64,000 nucleotides of DNA from the NCBI RefSeq assembly GCF_001401805.1, contig NZ_LKDW01000018.1, positions 1 to 64,000 on the forward strand, written 5' to 3'. The notes below the pieces were generated by a model. It was not told where the DNA came from, searched no databases, and was given only the letters and a program-made list of their open reading frames with translations. This DNA is from Pseudoalteromonas sp. P1-25. Its GTDB lineage: Bacteria; Pseudomonadota; Gammaproteobacteria; Enterobacterales; Alteromonadaceae. This document shows positions 52,927-63,216 of the stretch, piece after piece; the first letter of the stretch is position 1, and every line of letters begins with the position of its first letter. The position numbers and the translations under genes are program-made.

Positions 52927-54756
52927 ATGACACATATCCTGATAACTCGGCCCGAAGGAAAAGGCGCAGCCCTTGCTCAGCAACTTGAGCAAGCGGGTTA
53001 TCAGGCGTCATTGTTTCCTGTTTTAAAAATATCCTACCTTACGCCTTCCTCTACCGAGCTAAGCCCGTTAATTAATGCCGATAAAATTATTTTTATCTCT
53101 CAAGATGCCGTTACTGCATTAGCGCAATTAAAGCCTACAATAAATACTAAAGCACAATATTATGCAGTAGGGCAGCAAACTGCTGATACTGTTTATGAAG
53201 TGTTTGGTGTACGAGCTGCACTACCCAAGCAGCATGACTCAGAAGGGCTATTAGCGCTTAAGTCTTTAGCTGAGGTGGAAGGCAGTAATATTGTATTAGT
53301 AAAAGGCCAAGCAGGGCGCCCAGATATTGCCAAAACCTTAAAGGAGCGTGGGGCTTTTTTAAATAACTGTGTGGTATACAAACGTGAGCCAATAAGCGCT
53401 GAAAAAACCAACTGGACAGACCACTGGCAAAGCCTGAAAGTACAAGGTATAGTCATAACCAGTAATGCAGCAGTAGATGCAATATTTAATAACCTAACTG
53501 AACAACAATTACAGTGGTTACAACAGTGCCGATTTTATGTTGCTAGCGAGCGTATAGCCGCTTATTTACAACAGCAACAGGTAAGCTCGGCTAATATACA
53601 CATTGCCGCAGGGGCAAGCGATACCGCTATGTTTTCCTGCATAAAACAGCAAGGTAGCAAGATGAGCGAACAGTCAAAGCCAGTTACGGCAGATAATAAA
53701 ACCCCAGCTAAAACAGCTGCGCCTTCAAATAAAAAAGAGCCTGCACATGCAACGGGTACGACCAATAAAAAGCAAAAAATAAGTAAAATAGCGGTTCTTG
53801 CGCTTGTTATTTCTCTTATTGTTGCCTGTGGTGTGGGGTATGAGTTTTACCAAAAACTCAATGCAGGTAAAGCCCAAAATGTAGCTGTTAATGAACTAAA
53901 AGAAGAAAACGCGTTATTGTCACAAGAGTTACAGGCGCTCAAGTCTGCGCAATCTAATCTTCAGCAAGCATTGTTCAATAGTGAGCAAAAAGTGGCAGCT
54001 GCGCTTAATGAAAGTGCAGAGAGTAACCAGCAACAATTAAAAGCTGCATTGCAACAAGCTCAGCAGCAAGGCGCTTCACTAAACCCGCAAGAAGTAACCA
54101 GCTTACAACGTATGGCTGAGTTTAAACTGTGGGCTGAAAAAGATTACCAAGGTGCTAGCGCTGTACTTAAACGCTTAGATGCCTTATTGAGTGAACACCC
54201 AGGTACTGTTGCAGTTCGCCAAGCAATAACACAAGACATTCAAACACTAGATAGCTTAAAACCTATCCCAACAGAAGCCATTTACTTAAAACTTAATAGC
54301 GTGTTATCAAACATAGATAACCTTGCATTTAATGCTGTTAACATACCGCAAGAAGCAACAGAAATTGAAAAAAATGCCTTGAGTGAAGATGTAAGCGATT
54401 GGCAGCAAAACCTAAGTAATAGCTGGAATAAGCTAGTTGATAGCTTTATTACTATTCGTCAGCACGAAGGGGTTGCTATAGAGCCACTGCTAACAGATCA
54501 GGAGCGCCACTTAATTAATCAACGTATTAAATTAAATGTGACGCAAGCTCAAGATGCATTAATGAGCAAGCAGGCGAGCATTTATTTTAGTGCCATAAGT
54601 GAGGCAAAGCGCCTTGTTAATGAGTACTTTAAGCAAGATGACGAGGCAACAAAAGTGGTTATAAACGCACTAACTAGCCTAGAAAAAGAGCCATTAAACT
54701 TTAACCCTGAAGTAAACTTACAAAGTACACAGCAGGTTAAGGAGTGGGCGCAATGA
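52927..54756 (+). CDS. hemD: Fused uroporphyrinogen-III synthase (HemD) and HemX
   Basis: A single 609-residue frame holds HemD (about 1-240) and HemX (about 246-609). HemD features are ILITRPEGKGAALAQQLEQ, SQDAVTALA and ITSNAAVDAI. HemX has a linker rich in Lys/Ala, a membrane helix (about 284-306), a coiled coil (NELKEENALLSQELQALKSA) and the WQQNLSNSWNKLVDSFITIR region. In most relatives these are separate adjacent genes. An internal ATG at 53662 (residue 246), with AAGGTAGCAAG upstream, could still make HemX alone. HemD closes hydroxymethylbilane to uroporphyrinogen III; HemX's role is unclear. Confidence 0.9.
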   Translation: MTHILITRPEGKGAALAQQLEQAGYQASLFPVLKISYLTPSSTELSPLINADKIIFISQDAVTALAQLKPTINTKAQYYAVGQQTADTVYEVFGVRAALPKQHDSEGLLALKSLAEVEGSNIVLVKGQAGRPDIAKTLKERGAFLNNCVVYKREPISAEKTNWTDHWQSLKVQGIVITSNAAVDAIFNNLTEQQLQWLQQCRFYVASERIAAYLQQQQVSSANIHIAAGASDTAMFSCIKQQGSKMSEQSKPVTADNKTPAKTAAPSNKKEPAHATGTTNKKQKISKIAVLALVISLIVACGVGYEFYQKLNAGKAQNVAVNELKEENALLSQELQALKSAQSNLQQALFNSEQKVAAALNESAESNQQQLKAALQQAQQQGASLNPQEVTSLQRMAEFKLWAEKDYQGASAVLKRLDALLSEHPGTVAVRQAITQDIQTLDSLKPIPTEAIYLKLNSVLSNIDNLAFNAVNIPQEATEIEKNALSEDVSDWQQNLSNSWNKLVDSFITIRQHEGVAIEPLLTDQERHLINQRIKLNVTQAQDALMSKQASIYFSAISEAKRLVNEYFKQDDEATKVVINALTSLEKEPLNFNPEVNLQSTQQVKEWAQ

Positions 54757-55862
54757 TAGGGCTTATAGTATTAATTGTTGCGATTGTTTTAGTTTTAGCG
54801 ATTACGCCATTTGTACTGGATGAAAAAGGCTATGTGCTGATCTCGTTTAACAACACCACGATTGAAGGCACGATTGTATCGTTTTGTATTATGGCGGTAA
54901 TTAGTGCAACTATTTTGTTTTTAACTTACAAATTAGTGCGCTATTTATTGTCGATTTATCATAATACTAAACATGGTTTTTTTGCGCGTAGCGAAGAGCG
55001 AAAGCAAGCAGCTATAGAGCAAGCCTTATGGAGTGCAATAAACGATGATTACGAGCTTGTAGAGCAAACGTTATCAGGTAATAGTGTACCCAGTAAGTTT
55101 GAAGATATTCGCTTAGCGCTATTAGCAAAGGCGGCGCTTGCTAATAATGAAGCCGATAAAGCATTAGAGCGCTTATTTGAAATTAGCCCAGAGCAGCAGC
55201 TTAACGTAGCTAAACTTTGGATAGCCAGTGGCGATAGCAGTGCAATAGAATCGCAAATGCGCGCTAACGCAGATTCAAAAAAAGCGACACCACTTGAGCT
55301 TAAACTATACGCCGAAATACTCGTACAACAACAGCACTTTAGTGCGCTTGAAGACTTTTTACCGCGTTTACTTCGCAAAAAAGTCCTTAACGATACGCAG
55401 TGGACGCAGCTGTTTAATGCCTATTTTAATGCACAAGCTAGCGATAAAATCACTGAAAAATATAAGCAACTTCCTAAAAAGCTACAAGCTCATGCTAATA
55501 CAGCTTATTTAATGCAAATGGCTAAAGTAAGCCAGTTAAGTGCGATTGAAAGTGACTTAATTAAAATGGTGAAGCATGACGAGCAGCATGCCTTACTTGC
55601 CAATATATTAAGTAACGCCACCTCGGCAGAGGCTGTAAAGCTTCAAAGTAGTATTCAAGAGCGCCTGAAAAAAGATGGTGCAAACAACGCATTATTACTC
55701 TCGCTTGCGTGTTTAGCTAATGCCCAAGGCGATTATGAGTTAGCCGCAAAAGTTTTTGATAAAGCCTTGAATATCGAAAACAAAAAGCAATTTGCTCAGC
55801 AAGCAGCGCTTAGCTATAAAAATACCGCACAAGCCAATAAAGCACTCGTTTTGTATCAATAA
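54753..55862 (+). CDS. hemY: HemY-type TPR membrane protein
   Basis: ATG 54753 overlaps the hemX stop (ATGA) and follows AAGGAGTGGGCGCA. The 369-residue protein has two N-terminal membrane helices (IGLIVLIVAIVLVLAITPFV and FCIMAVISATILFLTYKLV) and a tetratricopeptide-rich cytosolic/periplasmic part. This is the gammaproteobacterial HemY_N family of the hem operon, not protoporphyrinogen oxidase HemY of Gram-positives. It is the last hem gene here. Confidence 0.9.
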   Translation: MIGLIVLIVAIVLVLAITPFVLDEKGYVLISFNNTTIEGTIVSFCIMAVISATILFLTYKLVRYLLSIYHNTKHGFFARSEERKQAAIEQALWSAINDDYELVEQTLSGNSVPSKFEDIRLALLAKAALANNEADKALERLFEISPEQQLNVAKLWIASGDSSAIESQMRANADSKKATPLELKLYAEILVQQQHFSALEDFLPRLLRKKVLNDTQWTQLFNAYFNAQASDKITEKYKQLPKKLQAHANTAYLMQMAKVSQLSAIESDLIKMVKHDEQHALLANILSNATSAEAVKLQSSIQERLKKDGANNALLLSLACLANAQGDYELAAKVFDKALNIENKKQFAQQAALSYKNTAQANKALVLYQ

Positions 55863-55908
55863 AGGCTACACTTATACTTTTGCAGCTTTGATATTCGGGA
55901 GCATTGGG

Positions 55909-58599
55909 TTGAAACACTTTTTCATTGTCACTGTAAGTTTAGCGTGCGCTTACTTTTTTACCGGATATTTTAGCAACTTATTATTGGCAATCGATGGTTA
56001 TGCCGTAGCTGTGTGGCCGCCTTCGGGAATTGCGCTTGCTGGCTTTTTAATTTGGGGCAGAAAGAGCTTACTAGGTATTGTTTTAGGGGCTTTTTTCACT
56101 AACCTCATTCATTTAGAAAACGCCTCAGCGATATTTCAGTTAAGTGTATTTATGCATGCTGCGGCTGTTACCTTTGCCTCTACTATACAAGCTTGGGTTG
56201 GTAGCCTGTTGGTCACTAAAGTGATTAAAGCACCGCTTGATTTATCTTCTTTAAAACATTGTATTCAAAGCCTCGTTGTTGCAGGCCCATTATGCTGTGT
56301 TATAGCTGCAGGTGTAGGCACCAGCTTATTAATTTTTAATGGCGTTATTGTGTCTCAAGCGGGTTGGGATACGTTTATAGCGTGGTGGATAGGCGACAGT
56401 ATTGGAGTGCTTGTTTTTACTCCGCTTATGCTAGCTGCATTTAACTATTCACAAGTAAATTATCGCCTACAAGTTATACTGCCCTCACTGTTAATTTATA
56501 TGGTTATAAGTATTAGCTTTTATGGCGCGGCCAGTGTAAAAAAAGAAAAAAACATTCAAAAAGAAGAGCTTAAAATATTAGCCACGCAAGATGCTATCAA
56601 CAATAAAATTAACGAAATAACAGCACACCTCGCCTTACTGGCAACCTTTTTTTCTAGTAGTGACGATGTGAGCTTTACTGAATTTAAGCAATTTACGTCT
56701 AAGCAGCTTAGTTACAGCGAAGAAATTTTAGCATTTGAGTGGGTGCCCTACTTACCAAGTGAAAACCTAGCTCAGTATATAGAGGCTAATAACAATACAG
56801 AGCTTGCTAAATACAACTTGAAAGAAAGAGCAAAAGATGGCAGTTGGCAGGCCGCTCGCCCACGAGATTTTTACTACCCCGTACAATACGCACACCCTTT
56901 ATCGGGAAATGAAGATGTAATTGGCTTTGATCTTGCCTCAAATGAGGTAAGGCGATCTGCATTAATAAAAGCAAAAGTGTTAAATGAGTTGGTGATTAGT
57001 GAGCCAATAAATTTAGTGCAAAACGAAGCTGAGCGCGGCGTGTTGTTTTTTCATCCGGTGTTTGGCAACAATATTACCGAAGACGATTTTAAAGGTTTTG
57101 TGGTCGCCGTGGTTAGTTTAGAGAGACTATCAAACGCGGTGTTATTTGATCAAAACAACGGTGTTGCAGTGAGCTTTACAGACACCACAACAGAAGATAA
57201 TGCACAACCTATATTTATTGCTGAGCACCAGCAACTATTGCCGTTAAAAGACTACAAGTTATTGGTAGGTAAGCGAGTATGGCAGGTGGAACTGCATCAG
57301 CCAATGCAACGCGAGTCATGGCTAGTTTACTGGCTTGCGCAAATAGCCGGCATGTTATTTGTTTGGCTGCTTATTACCTTTTTAATATCGGTAACGGGAA
57401 CCAATATTCGAATACGTGAGCAAGTTGCAAAGCAGACTAAAATTTTACGCTTAGAAAAGCAAAAGGCCGATGAAGCCAATGAAATAAAAAGCCAGTTTTT
57501 AGCGAATATGAGCCACGAAGTTCGCACGCCTATTAATGGCATTAAAGGGTTGCATTATTTAGCCCTACAACAAAATGATTGGCAGCAAGCACGCAGTTAT
57601 ATAGAGCAAGCAGATGGGGCACTGGGCGTATTGCTAAGAGTACTTAATGATGTACTTGATTTTTCAAAAATGGAAGCAGGGAAGCTCGATTTAATTCAAG
57701 AGCCTATAAGTGTAGGTGCCGTGTGTGAAGAAGTGGCCAATTTACTGCAATTTGATATTGATGCCAAGTCGCTAGAGTTTATGCTTGATTACGATAAATC
57801 TAGCAACTTGGTTATCAACACCGACCCAATACGCTTAAAGCAAGTTTTGCTAAATCTAATCAATAATGCCATTAAATTTACAGCCAAAGGCAGCATTACA
57901 CTTAAGGTGTGGCAGTCTAAAAAAATGACCTACTTTAGCGTTAATGATACCGGCATTGGAATCAGTAAAGAGGCGCAAAAACAGCTCTTTAAACCATTTG
58001 CACAAGCAGATAGCTCTACCTCGCGTCAATATGGCGGCACCGGGTTAGGTTTAAGTATATGCAAGAAGCTTGTGGAGTTGATGGGCGGAGAAATTGATTT
58101 AATAAGCCATGAGGGGCATGGCTCTACATTTACTTTTAGCTTACCGATTTATTCGCCGTTGCCAAAGGCTGAGCAAATAAAGCAACAATATGATGAAATA
58201 GATGTTAGTACGCTTTCTTTTGCAGATTATAAATTATTACTTGTTGAAGATAACCCATTAAATCAGCACGTCGCGAGTGCTATTTTAAAAACCAAAGGGT
58301 GTATTGCTGATATTGCCAATGATGGCTTTGAGGCGATTGAAAAACTGACAGAGCATACCTACGACATTGTACTTATGGATATACAAATGCCAAAAATGGA
58401 TGGCCTTGAAGCCACACGAGTTATTCGTAATGAGCTTGGTTTGTTTGACCTACCTATCATAGGCTTATCTGCTAATGCTCACGATGACGATGTTAAAAAA
58501 GCAGTGGCCAGCGGTATGGATAACTATATTACTAAACCTATTGAAGCAAATACTTTATTTAAAACACTCTGGCATCACCTAGCGCATCAAAATAAGTGA
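55909..58599 (+). CDS. MASE1-CHASE hybrid sensor histidine kinase
   Basis: The proposed start is TTG 55909, because GGGAG (55897-55901) lies seven bases upstream; the longer frame would overlap the end of hemY and has no ribosome-binding site. The 896-residue protein has a MASE1 membrane domain (AIDGYAVAVWPPSGIALAGF), a CHASE-like domain (about 190-440), HisKA (ANMSHEVRTPINGIKG), HATPase_c (NLINNAIKFTAKG, GGTGLGLSICKKL) and an intact receiver (LMDIQMPKMDGLEATR). It lies 46 bases after hemY and may be read through from the hem operon. Its output partner is not nearby. Confidence 0.9.
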   Translation: MKHFFIVTVSLACAYFFTGYFSNLLLAIDGYAVAVWPPSGIALAGFLIWGRKSLLGIVLGAFFTNLIHLENASAIFQLSVFMHAAAVTFASTIQAWVGSLLVTKVIKAPLDLSSLKHCIQSLVVAGPLCCVIAAGVGTSLLIFNGVIVSQAGWDTFIAWWIGDSIGVLVFTPLMLAAFNYSQVNYRLQVILPSLLIYMVISISFYGAASVKKEKNIQKEELKILATQDAINNKINEITAHLALLATFFSSSDDVSFTEFKQFTSKQLSYSEEILAFEWVPYLPSENLAQYIEANNNTELAKYNLKERAKDGSWQAARPRDFYYPVQYAHPLSGNEDVIGFDLASNEVRRSALIKAKVLNELVISEPINLVQNEAERGVLFFHPVFGNNITEDDFKGFVVAVVSLERLSNAVLFDQNNGVAVSFTDTTTEDNAQPIFIAEHQQLLPLKDYKLLVGKRVWQVELHQPMQRESWLVYWLAQIAGMLFVWLLITFLISVTGTNIRIREQVAKQTKILRLEKQKADEANEIKSQFLANMSHEVRTPINGIKGLHYLALQQNDWQQARSYIEQADGALGVLLRVLNDVLDFSKMEAGKLDLIQEPISVGAVCEEVANLLQFDIDAKSLEFMLDYDKSSNLVINTDPIRLKQVLLNLINNAIKFTAKGSITLKVWQSKKMTYFSVNDTGIGISKEAQKQLFKPFAQADSSTSRQYGGTGLGLSICKKLVELMGGEIDLISHEGHGSTFTFSLPIYSPLPKAEQIKQQYDEIDVSTLSFADYKLLLVEDNPLNQHVASAILKTKGCIADIANDGFEAIEKLTEHTYDIVLMDIQMPKMDGLEATRVIRNELGLFDLPIIGLSANAHDDDVKKAVASGMDNYITKPIEANTLFKTLWHHLAHQNK

Positions 58600-58626
58600 A
58601 CAAAAACCTAATTTTGTTCACTTTTT
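58594..58626 (+). terminator. Terminator overlapping the hybrid kinase stop
   Basis: AAGTGAACAAAA (58594-58605) and TTTTGTTCACTT (58612-58623) form a perfect 12-bp stem with a six-base loop, followed by TTT. The TGA stop (58597-58599) is part of the stem. Confidence 0.9.
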
Positions 58627-58737
58627 GAGTAAAAAGCAGACATATGACCGCTAATATTTACTTTAACTGCTCTACACTTGAAAAATAACTGTACCTGCGT
58701 ATCATGCGCGCAATTTTAACCTAACCGAGTCGCTATT

Positions 58738-59739
58738 ATGATAAATAAAAAATTACCTCTGCTAGATATTCATCGCCATTTAGATGGCAATGTACGTGCG
58801 CAAACCATACTAGAGCTTGGTCAACAGTTTAATATTACGCTACCCGCTGATAACGTAGAGGCGCTTATCCCTCACGTGCAAGTTATTGATCCTGAACCTG
58901 ATTTAATGGCATTTTTGCAAAAGCTCGACTGGGGGGTCACGGTACTGGGCGATTACGACGCCTGTAGACGCATTGCCGTTGAAAACATAGAAGATGCGCA
59001 AGCCCAAGGACTAGATTATGTAGAGCTTCGCTTCAGCCCGTATTATATGGCACAAAGCCAAGGTTTACACCCGCAAGGGGTGGTGGAGGCCGTGGTTGAC
59101 GGTATAAAATCGGCTACTCAAGGCGCCAATATTAAAGCAAACTTAATTGGTATTATGTCGCGTACTTACGGTGTTAAAACCTGCCAGCAGGAGCTTGATG
59201 CATTACTTGCCTTTAAAAATGATTTAGTGGCGATTGATTTAGCCGGAGATGAAATTGGTTTTCCGGGCGAGCTTTTTATCGAGCAATTTAAGCAAGTAAG
59301 AGACGCATACCTAGCCGCTACTATCCATGCCGGTGAAGCGCTCGGCGCTGCAAGTATCTGGCAAGCCATTAATGAATTAGGTGCAAGCCGTATAGGTCAT
59401 GGGGTAAAAGCAATCGAAGACCCTAAACTAATGGACTATCTGCGCGATAACCGCATTGGTATTGAGTCGTGCTTAACCAGCAATATTCAAACCAGTACTG
59501 TAAACGATTTAGCTAAACACCCCCTTAAACAGTTTTTAGATCACGGTATTTTAGCATGTATTAATACCGACGATCCCGCTGTAGAGGGGATTGAGATTGA
59601 GCATGAGTACGTAGTGGCTGCGCCAAAGGCAGGCTTAACTCAAGCCGATATGCAAAAGGCACAAGCAAATGCCCTAGAAATTGCATTTTTAAGCGACAGC
59701 GATAAAGCCGCGTTAACCGCGCTTGCTGCAGCACGTTAA
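58738..59739 (+). CDS. add: Adenosine deaminase
   Basis: The 333-residue enzyme has the same length as E. coli Add. Zinc and catalytic motifs are [11 protein letters not shown] (His pair), [14 protein letters not shown] (His, Glu), RIGHGVKAI (His) and NTDDPAVEG (Asp). It converts adenosine and deoxyadenosine to inosine forms in purine salvage. It is transcribed alone between two terminators. Confidence 0.97.
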   Translation: MINKKLPLLDIHRHLDGNVRAQTILELGQQFNITLPADNVEALIPHVQVIDPEPDLMAFLQKLDWGVTVLGDYDACRRIAVENIEDAQAQGLDYVELRFSPYYMAQSQGLHPQGVVEAVVDGIKSATQGANIKANLIGIMSRTYGVKTCQQELDALLAFKNDLVAIDLAGDEIGFPGELFIEQFKQVRDAYLAATIHAGEALGAASIWQAINELGASRIGHGVKAIEDPKLMDYLRDNRIGIESCLTSNIQTSTVNDLAKHPLKQFLDHGILACINTDDPAVEGIEIEHEYVVAAPKAGLTQADMQKAQANALEIAFLSDSDKAALTALAAAR

Positions 59740-59752
59740 ACACGCTTAATAC

Positions 59753-59782
59753 AAAAAATGCCGCTTATTTGCGGCATTTTTT
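59753..59782. terminator. Bidirectional terminator between add and the CBS gene
   Basis: AAAAAATGCCGC (59753-59764) pairs with GCGGCATTTTTT (59771-59782) around TTATTT. It has ideal T-runs on both strands and lies between convergent genes, three bases from the CBS gene's stop. Confidence 0.93.
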
Positions 59783-59785
59783 ATG

Positions 59786-60202
59786 TTAGCTTACTTTTGT
59801 TTGGCAGCTCACGTAATTATCAAAAAGTGCCTTTAGTATATCGCTTCGGCCAATGAGGCCTATTACGGTATCCCCCTCAACGACGGGGTAGTTTTTAGGC
59901 TTTCCAGTTTTCATTTGCTCAGCAAGCTCGATTATATTGGTGTCGGCATTAACGGTTACAACCTCTGTTTGCATAAGCTGTGAAACTTTTACAACACCAT
60001 CGCAAAAGTAGCTGCTTTGCATTAACGGCTTTAAAAGCTCTTGCTCAGATATAAAACCAACCAATGATTTATTGTCGTCAAATACGGGCGCACCTAGTAA
60101 CTTAAACTTTTGTAGTTCACTAATCGCGGTGGTCATTTCAGTATTTGGGGTAATGTGTGGCAACTTGCGTTGCATAAAATCTTTTACTTTTGTATTTAAC
60201 AT
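59786..60202 (-). CDS. CBS-domain pair protein
   Basis: The start at ATG 60202 follows CGGGAGAGACCCAA; an in-frame extension upstream lacks such a site. The 138-residue protein is two CBS domains: KVKDFMQRKLPHITPNTEM with LLGAPVFDDNKSLVGFISEQEL, then KVSQLMQTEVVTVNADTNI with NYPVVEGDTVIGLIGRSDIL. Such pairs bind adenosine nucleotides and regulate other proteins. No partner domain is present, and the target is unknown. Confidence 0.88.
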   Translation of the reverse strand: MLNTKVKDFMQRKLPHITPNTEMTTAISELQKFKLLGAPVFDDNKSLVGFISEQELLKPLMQSSYFCDGVVKVSQLMQTEVVTVNADTNIIELAEQMKTGKPKNYPVVEGDTVIGLIGRSDILKALFDNYVSCQTKVS

Positions 60203-60324
60203 TTGGGTCTCTCCCGCTGATGTTCTATACAAAGTATGGTTTATAGATAGGAATTTAGGAAATTGTTTATACTGATTAAAGTAATAGGCTATACCAATTA
60301 GTAGCTTAAATTTGATAGAAATAA

Positions 60325-60347
60325 TAAAGGCGCCAAGGGCGCCTTTA
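60325..60347 (-). terminator. Terminator after fre
   Basis: TAAAGGCGCC (60325-60334) pairs with GGCGCCTTTA (60338-60347) around a three-base loop. It lies 15 bases past the fre stop on the minus strand; TTATTTCTATC follows there. Confidence 0.8.
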
Positions 60348-60362
60348 TAGTAGAATAAAAAT

Positions 60363-61076
60363 TTATTTTATAAACGCGAATGCATCTGCATACATGTTTT
60401 CGCGAACAGCACCGTGAGCAATAAAGTCATCACGAACAATGCCAATCATGTCAAAGCGACCAGCCATGTATATGTCGTACGGTTCTAGCGACACAATATC
60501 TTGCATTACTGCTTTGTGTACAAACCCAGTGTGACCTTGCCAATTAGCAGATGGGTTTTCTACAACAGGAATAAATTTAAAGTGCTCGTTACTTTCTGCC
60601 CATGCTTGCATTTCGCTGTGAGCATACAAGGCTGACTCTTCTTTAACACCCCAGTAAAATAATACCGGGCGGTCGCAGTTAATTTCAGCTAAATGATCAG
60701 CCATTGATTTTGCGTAAGAAAACCCCGTGCCGCCAGCCAATAAAATAATAGGGCGCTGACATTGTAAACGTAGTTGCGACACACCAAGGCCGGCTTCAAT
60801 ATCAACCAGCGTGTTATTTTGATGCGCATTACGCAAATGCTCAAGTGATTGCATTGCGTACGAATCGGCTTTAGATGCGCCAATATGAAGCTCTATTTCA
60901 TCACATTGCGATGGACGGCTTGCAATTGAAAATGCGCGCTTGTCTTTTTCACCAAGTACAAGTTGCATGTACTGGCCAGCTTCAAACGTAACAGGTTGTT
61001 GAGGCTTTAAAATTACTTTATGAACAAATTCTGTAAGTGGGCTGATGGCAACAACTTCAGCTTTTAATGTTTGCAT
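60363..61076 (-). CDS. fre: NAD(P)H-flavin reductase
   Basis: The 237-residue protein belongs to the ferredoxin-NADP reductase-like family and matches Fre/LuxG. It has the flavin-binding KRAFSIASRPSQCDEIELHI split by normal family signature parts, the nucleotide motif ILLAGGTGFSYAKSMADHL and the terminal YMAGRFDM and YADAFAFI. It reduces free FMN or riboflavin with NAD(P)H. It lies 103 bases downstream of ubiD on the same strand, the arrangement known from E. coli (ubiD-fre), and could supply reduced flavin to the UbiX/UbiD pathway. Confidence 0.93.
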   Translation of the reverse strand: MQTLKAEVVAISPLTEFVHKVILKPQQPVTFEAGQYMQLVLGEKDKRAFSIASRPSQCDEIELHIGASKADSYAMQSLEHLRNAHQNNTLVDIEAGLGVSQLRLQCQRPIILLAGGTGFSYAKSMADHLAEINCDRPVLFYWGVKEESALYAHSEMQAWAESNEHFKFIPVVENPSANWQGHTGFVHKAVMQDIVSLEPYDIYMAGRFDMIGIVRDDFIAHGAVRENMYADAFAFIK

Positions 61077-61179
61077 TTTTTACCTTTTAGCAGCGTTTAC
61101 GCAGATATGCAGTTAAGTGGGGCAATATTAACATACCTGCGGGGTTATTTTATAGCCTGTTTATATTCAGTAGGCGTGC

Positions 61180-62646
61180 TTAAAGTATATCGAGACTCTG
61201 CCAAATTTCGTCAACACGTTCTTTTGTTGCTTTATCCATAACTATTGGCTCGCCCCATTCGCGGTCGGTCTCACCTGGCCATTTATTGGTTGCATCCATG
61301 CCCATTTTGGAGCCAAGCCCAGATACAGGCGAGGCAAAATCGAGATAATCTATTGGCGTGTTTTCAATTAATGTGGTGTCGCGTGCAGGGTCCATACGGG
61401 TAGTGATGGCCCAAATAACATCGTTCCAGTCACGAGCATTTACATCATCATCGCAAACAATAACAAACTTAGTATACATAAACTGACGTAAAAACGACCA
61501 TACGCCCATCATTACGCGCTTAGCATGGCCTGGGTATTGTTTTTTCATGGTTACCACGGCCATACGGTAAGAGCAGCCTTCGGGTGGCAAGTAAAAGTCG
61601 ACGATTTCTGGAAACTGCTTTTGCAATATAGGCACAAACACTTCATTTAATGCCACGCCTAAAATTGCCGGCTCATCAGGCGGACGACCAGTAAATGTAC
61701 TGTGATAAATTGGGTTTTTACGGTGAGTTAAATGGGTTACTGTCATTACAGGAAAATCATCAACTTCGTTGTAATAACCAGTGTGGTCACCATAGGGTCC
61801 TTCGGGCGCCATTTCGCCTGGCATAATGTAGCCTTCAAGTACTATTTCGGCACTGGCAGGAACTTGTAAGTTATTTGAAATAGACTTTACAACTTCCGTT
61901 TTACTACCACGCAGCAAGCCCGCAAAAGCATATTCGCTTAACGTGTCTGGCACAGGTGTAACGGCACCTAAAATAGTGGCAGGATCAGCCCCTAATGCAA
62001 CCGAAACTGGATACGGTTCGCCGGGGTTTTCTTTGCACCATTCTTGAAAATCGAGCGCGCCACCGCGATGCGATAACCAACGCATAATTATTTTATTTTT
62101 ACCTAATAGCTGCTGGCGGTAAATACCCAAATTTTGGCGCTTTTTATAAGGCCCTTTGGTAACGGTTAAACCCCAAGTGATAAGGGGAGCGGCATCGCCA
62201 GGCCAGCAATGCTGTATTGGTAACTTAGTTAAATCTACATCGTCACCTTCTAAAACAATCTGTTGGCATGGTGCTTTTTTAACTTCTTTAGCCGGCATAT
62301 TGAGTACTTGTTTAAATACCGGAATTTGCCCTAGTGCTTCTTTAATCCCTTTTGGTGGCTCAGGCTCTTTTAAAAAAGCGAGTAGCTTGCCAACTTCACG
62401 CAGCTCGCTTACATCTTCTTGACCCATGCCCATAGCAACGCGCTTAGGTGTACCAAATAAGTTTGCAAGTACAGGCATACTGTGACCTTTTGGGTTTTCG
62501 AACAATAATGCTGGGCCTTTAGCACGTAATGTACGGTCAGCTATTTCGGTCATTTCAAGATACGGGTCGATTTCTTGAGTAATACGTTTAAGTTCGCCTT
62601 TTTTTTCAAGCAAATCGATAAAATCACGTAAATCTTTATATTTCAT
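61180..62646 (-). CDS. ubiD: 3-octaprenyl-4-hydroxybenzoate decarboxylase
   Basis: The 488-residue enzyme carries out the decarboxylation step in ubiquinone synthesis using prenylated FMN made by UbiX. UbiD motifs are [39 protein letters not shown] (containing the Glu of the catalytic network), [19 protein letters not shown] and the tail [12 protein letters not shown]. Length agrees with E. coli UbiD (497). The ATG at 62646 begins [22 protein letters not shown]. fre follows. Confidence 0.97.
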   Translation of the reverse strand: MKYKDLRDFIDLLEKKGELKRITQEIDPYLEMTEIADRTLRAKGPALLFENPKGHSMPVLANLFGTPKRVAMGMGQEDVSELREVGKLLAFLKEPEPPKGIKEALGQIPVFKQVLNMPAKEVKKAPCQQIVLEGDDVDLTKLPIQHCWPGDAAPLITWGLTVTKGPYKKRQNLGIYRQQLLGKNKIIMRWLSHRGGALDFQEWCKENPGEPYPVSVALGADPATILGAVTPVPDTLSEYAFAGLLRGSKTEVVKSISNNLQVPASAEIVLEGYIMPGEMAPEGPYGDHTGYYNEVDDFPVMTVTHLTHRKNPIYHSTFTGRPPDEPAILGVALNEVFVPILQKQFPEIVDFYLPPEGCSYRMAVVTMKKQYPGHAKRVMMGVWSFLRQFMYTKFVIVCDDDVNARDWNDVIWAITTRMDPARDTTLIENTPIDYLDFASPVSGLGSKMGMDATNKWPGETDREWGEPIVMDKATKERVDEIWQSLDIL

Positions 62647-62792
62647 GGTAGGCCGCTACTAAGCAAAAAGTGAAAGTATTATACCCAACTAAACAACAAA
62701 TGCATGTGTAGTTGTTAAGGGTCTGATAGTGTAAAAACAGGTTATTTATTACGAGGAGAAAAAAGAAAAAGTTTAAATCGCGAAGGACAAAA

Positions 62793-63083
62793 TTATAAAG
62801 CGTCTGCTTGTTGTTGGCAGTGGTATTTATTACCTGAAACAATCAACATCGCTTCATCGGCTTTAGACCAAAATAACACTCGCTCATTAATATACTTTAC
62901 CCCTGATGCGCTAGGCTCTTTATTAAGTGTATATGTTTGCTGATTTAAAGTAAGTGTTGCCCGCGCTCCTTGGTGGGCTAATTCTACTACGCGATCGTTG
63001 CATAAATAGTGGGTACTTTTAGGCTCATCACTACAGGCTGATAAAATCAGCATGCTTGTAAAAATAACCACTAATGCTCTCAT
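62793..63083 (-). CDS. MliC family lysozyme-inhibitor lipoprotein
   Basis: The 96-residue protein has a lipobox (MLILSACSDEP). The MliC-type fold follows: YLCNDRVVELAHQGARATLTL, then the conserved ASGVKYINERVLFWSKADEAML, and a last strand with a paired cysteine (YHCQQ). The family binds and blocks C-type lysozyme from the outer membrane or periplasm. The two cysteines (in YLCND and YHCQ) likely make the family disulfide. The segment quoted is within normal family length. Monocistronic. Confidence 0.85.
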   Translation of the reverse strand: MRALVVIFTSMLILSACSDEPKSTHYLCNDRVVELAHQGARATLTLNQQTYTLNKEPSASGVKYINERVLFWSKADEAMLIVSGNKYHCQQQADAL

Positions 63084-63216
63084 TAATACCCCCTAAGTAA
63101 GTTTGCCATTGATAAAAATCAGTGCGTCCAATCAGCATAACAAAGCAAAATTAACCGTTGGTGAAAATTACGGATTAAGCTATGTTGATAGCATTATTTT
63201 TTAGCTAGGAAGCAAC

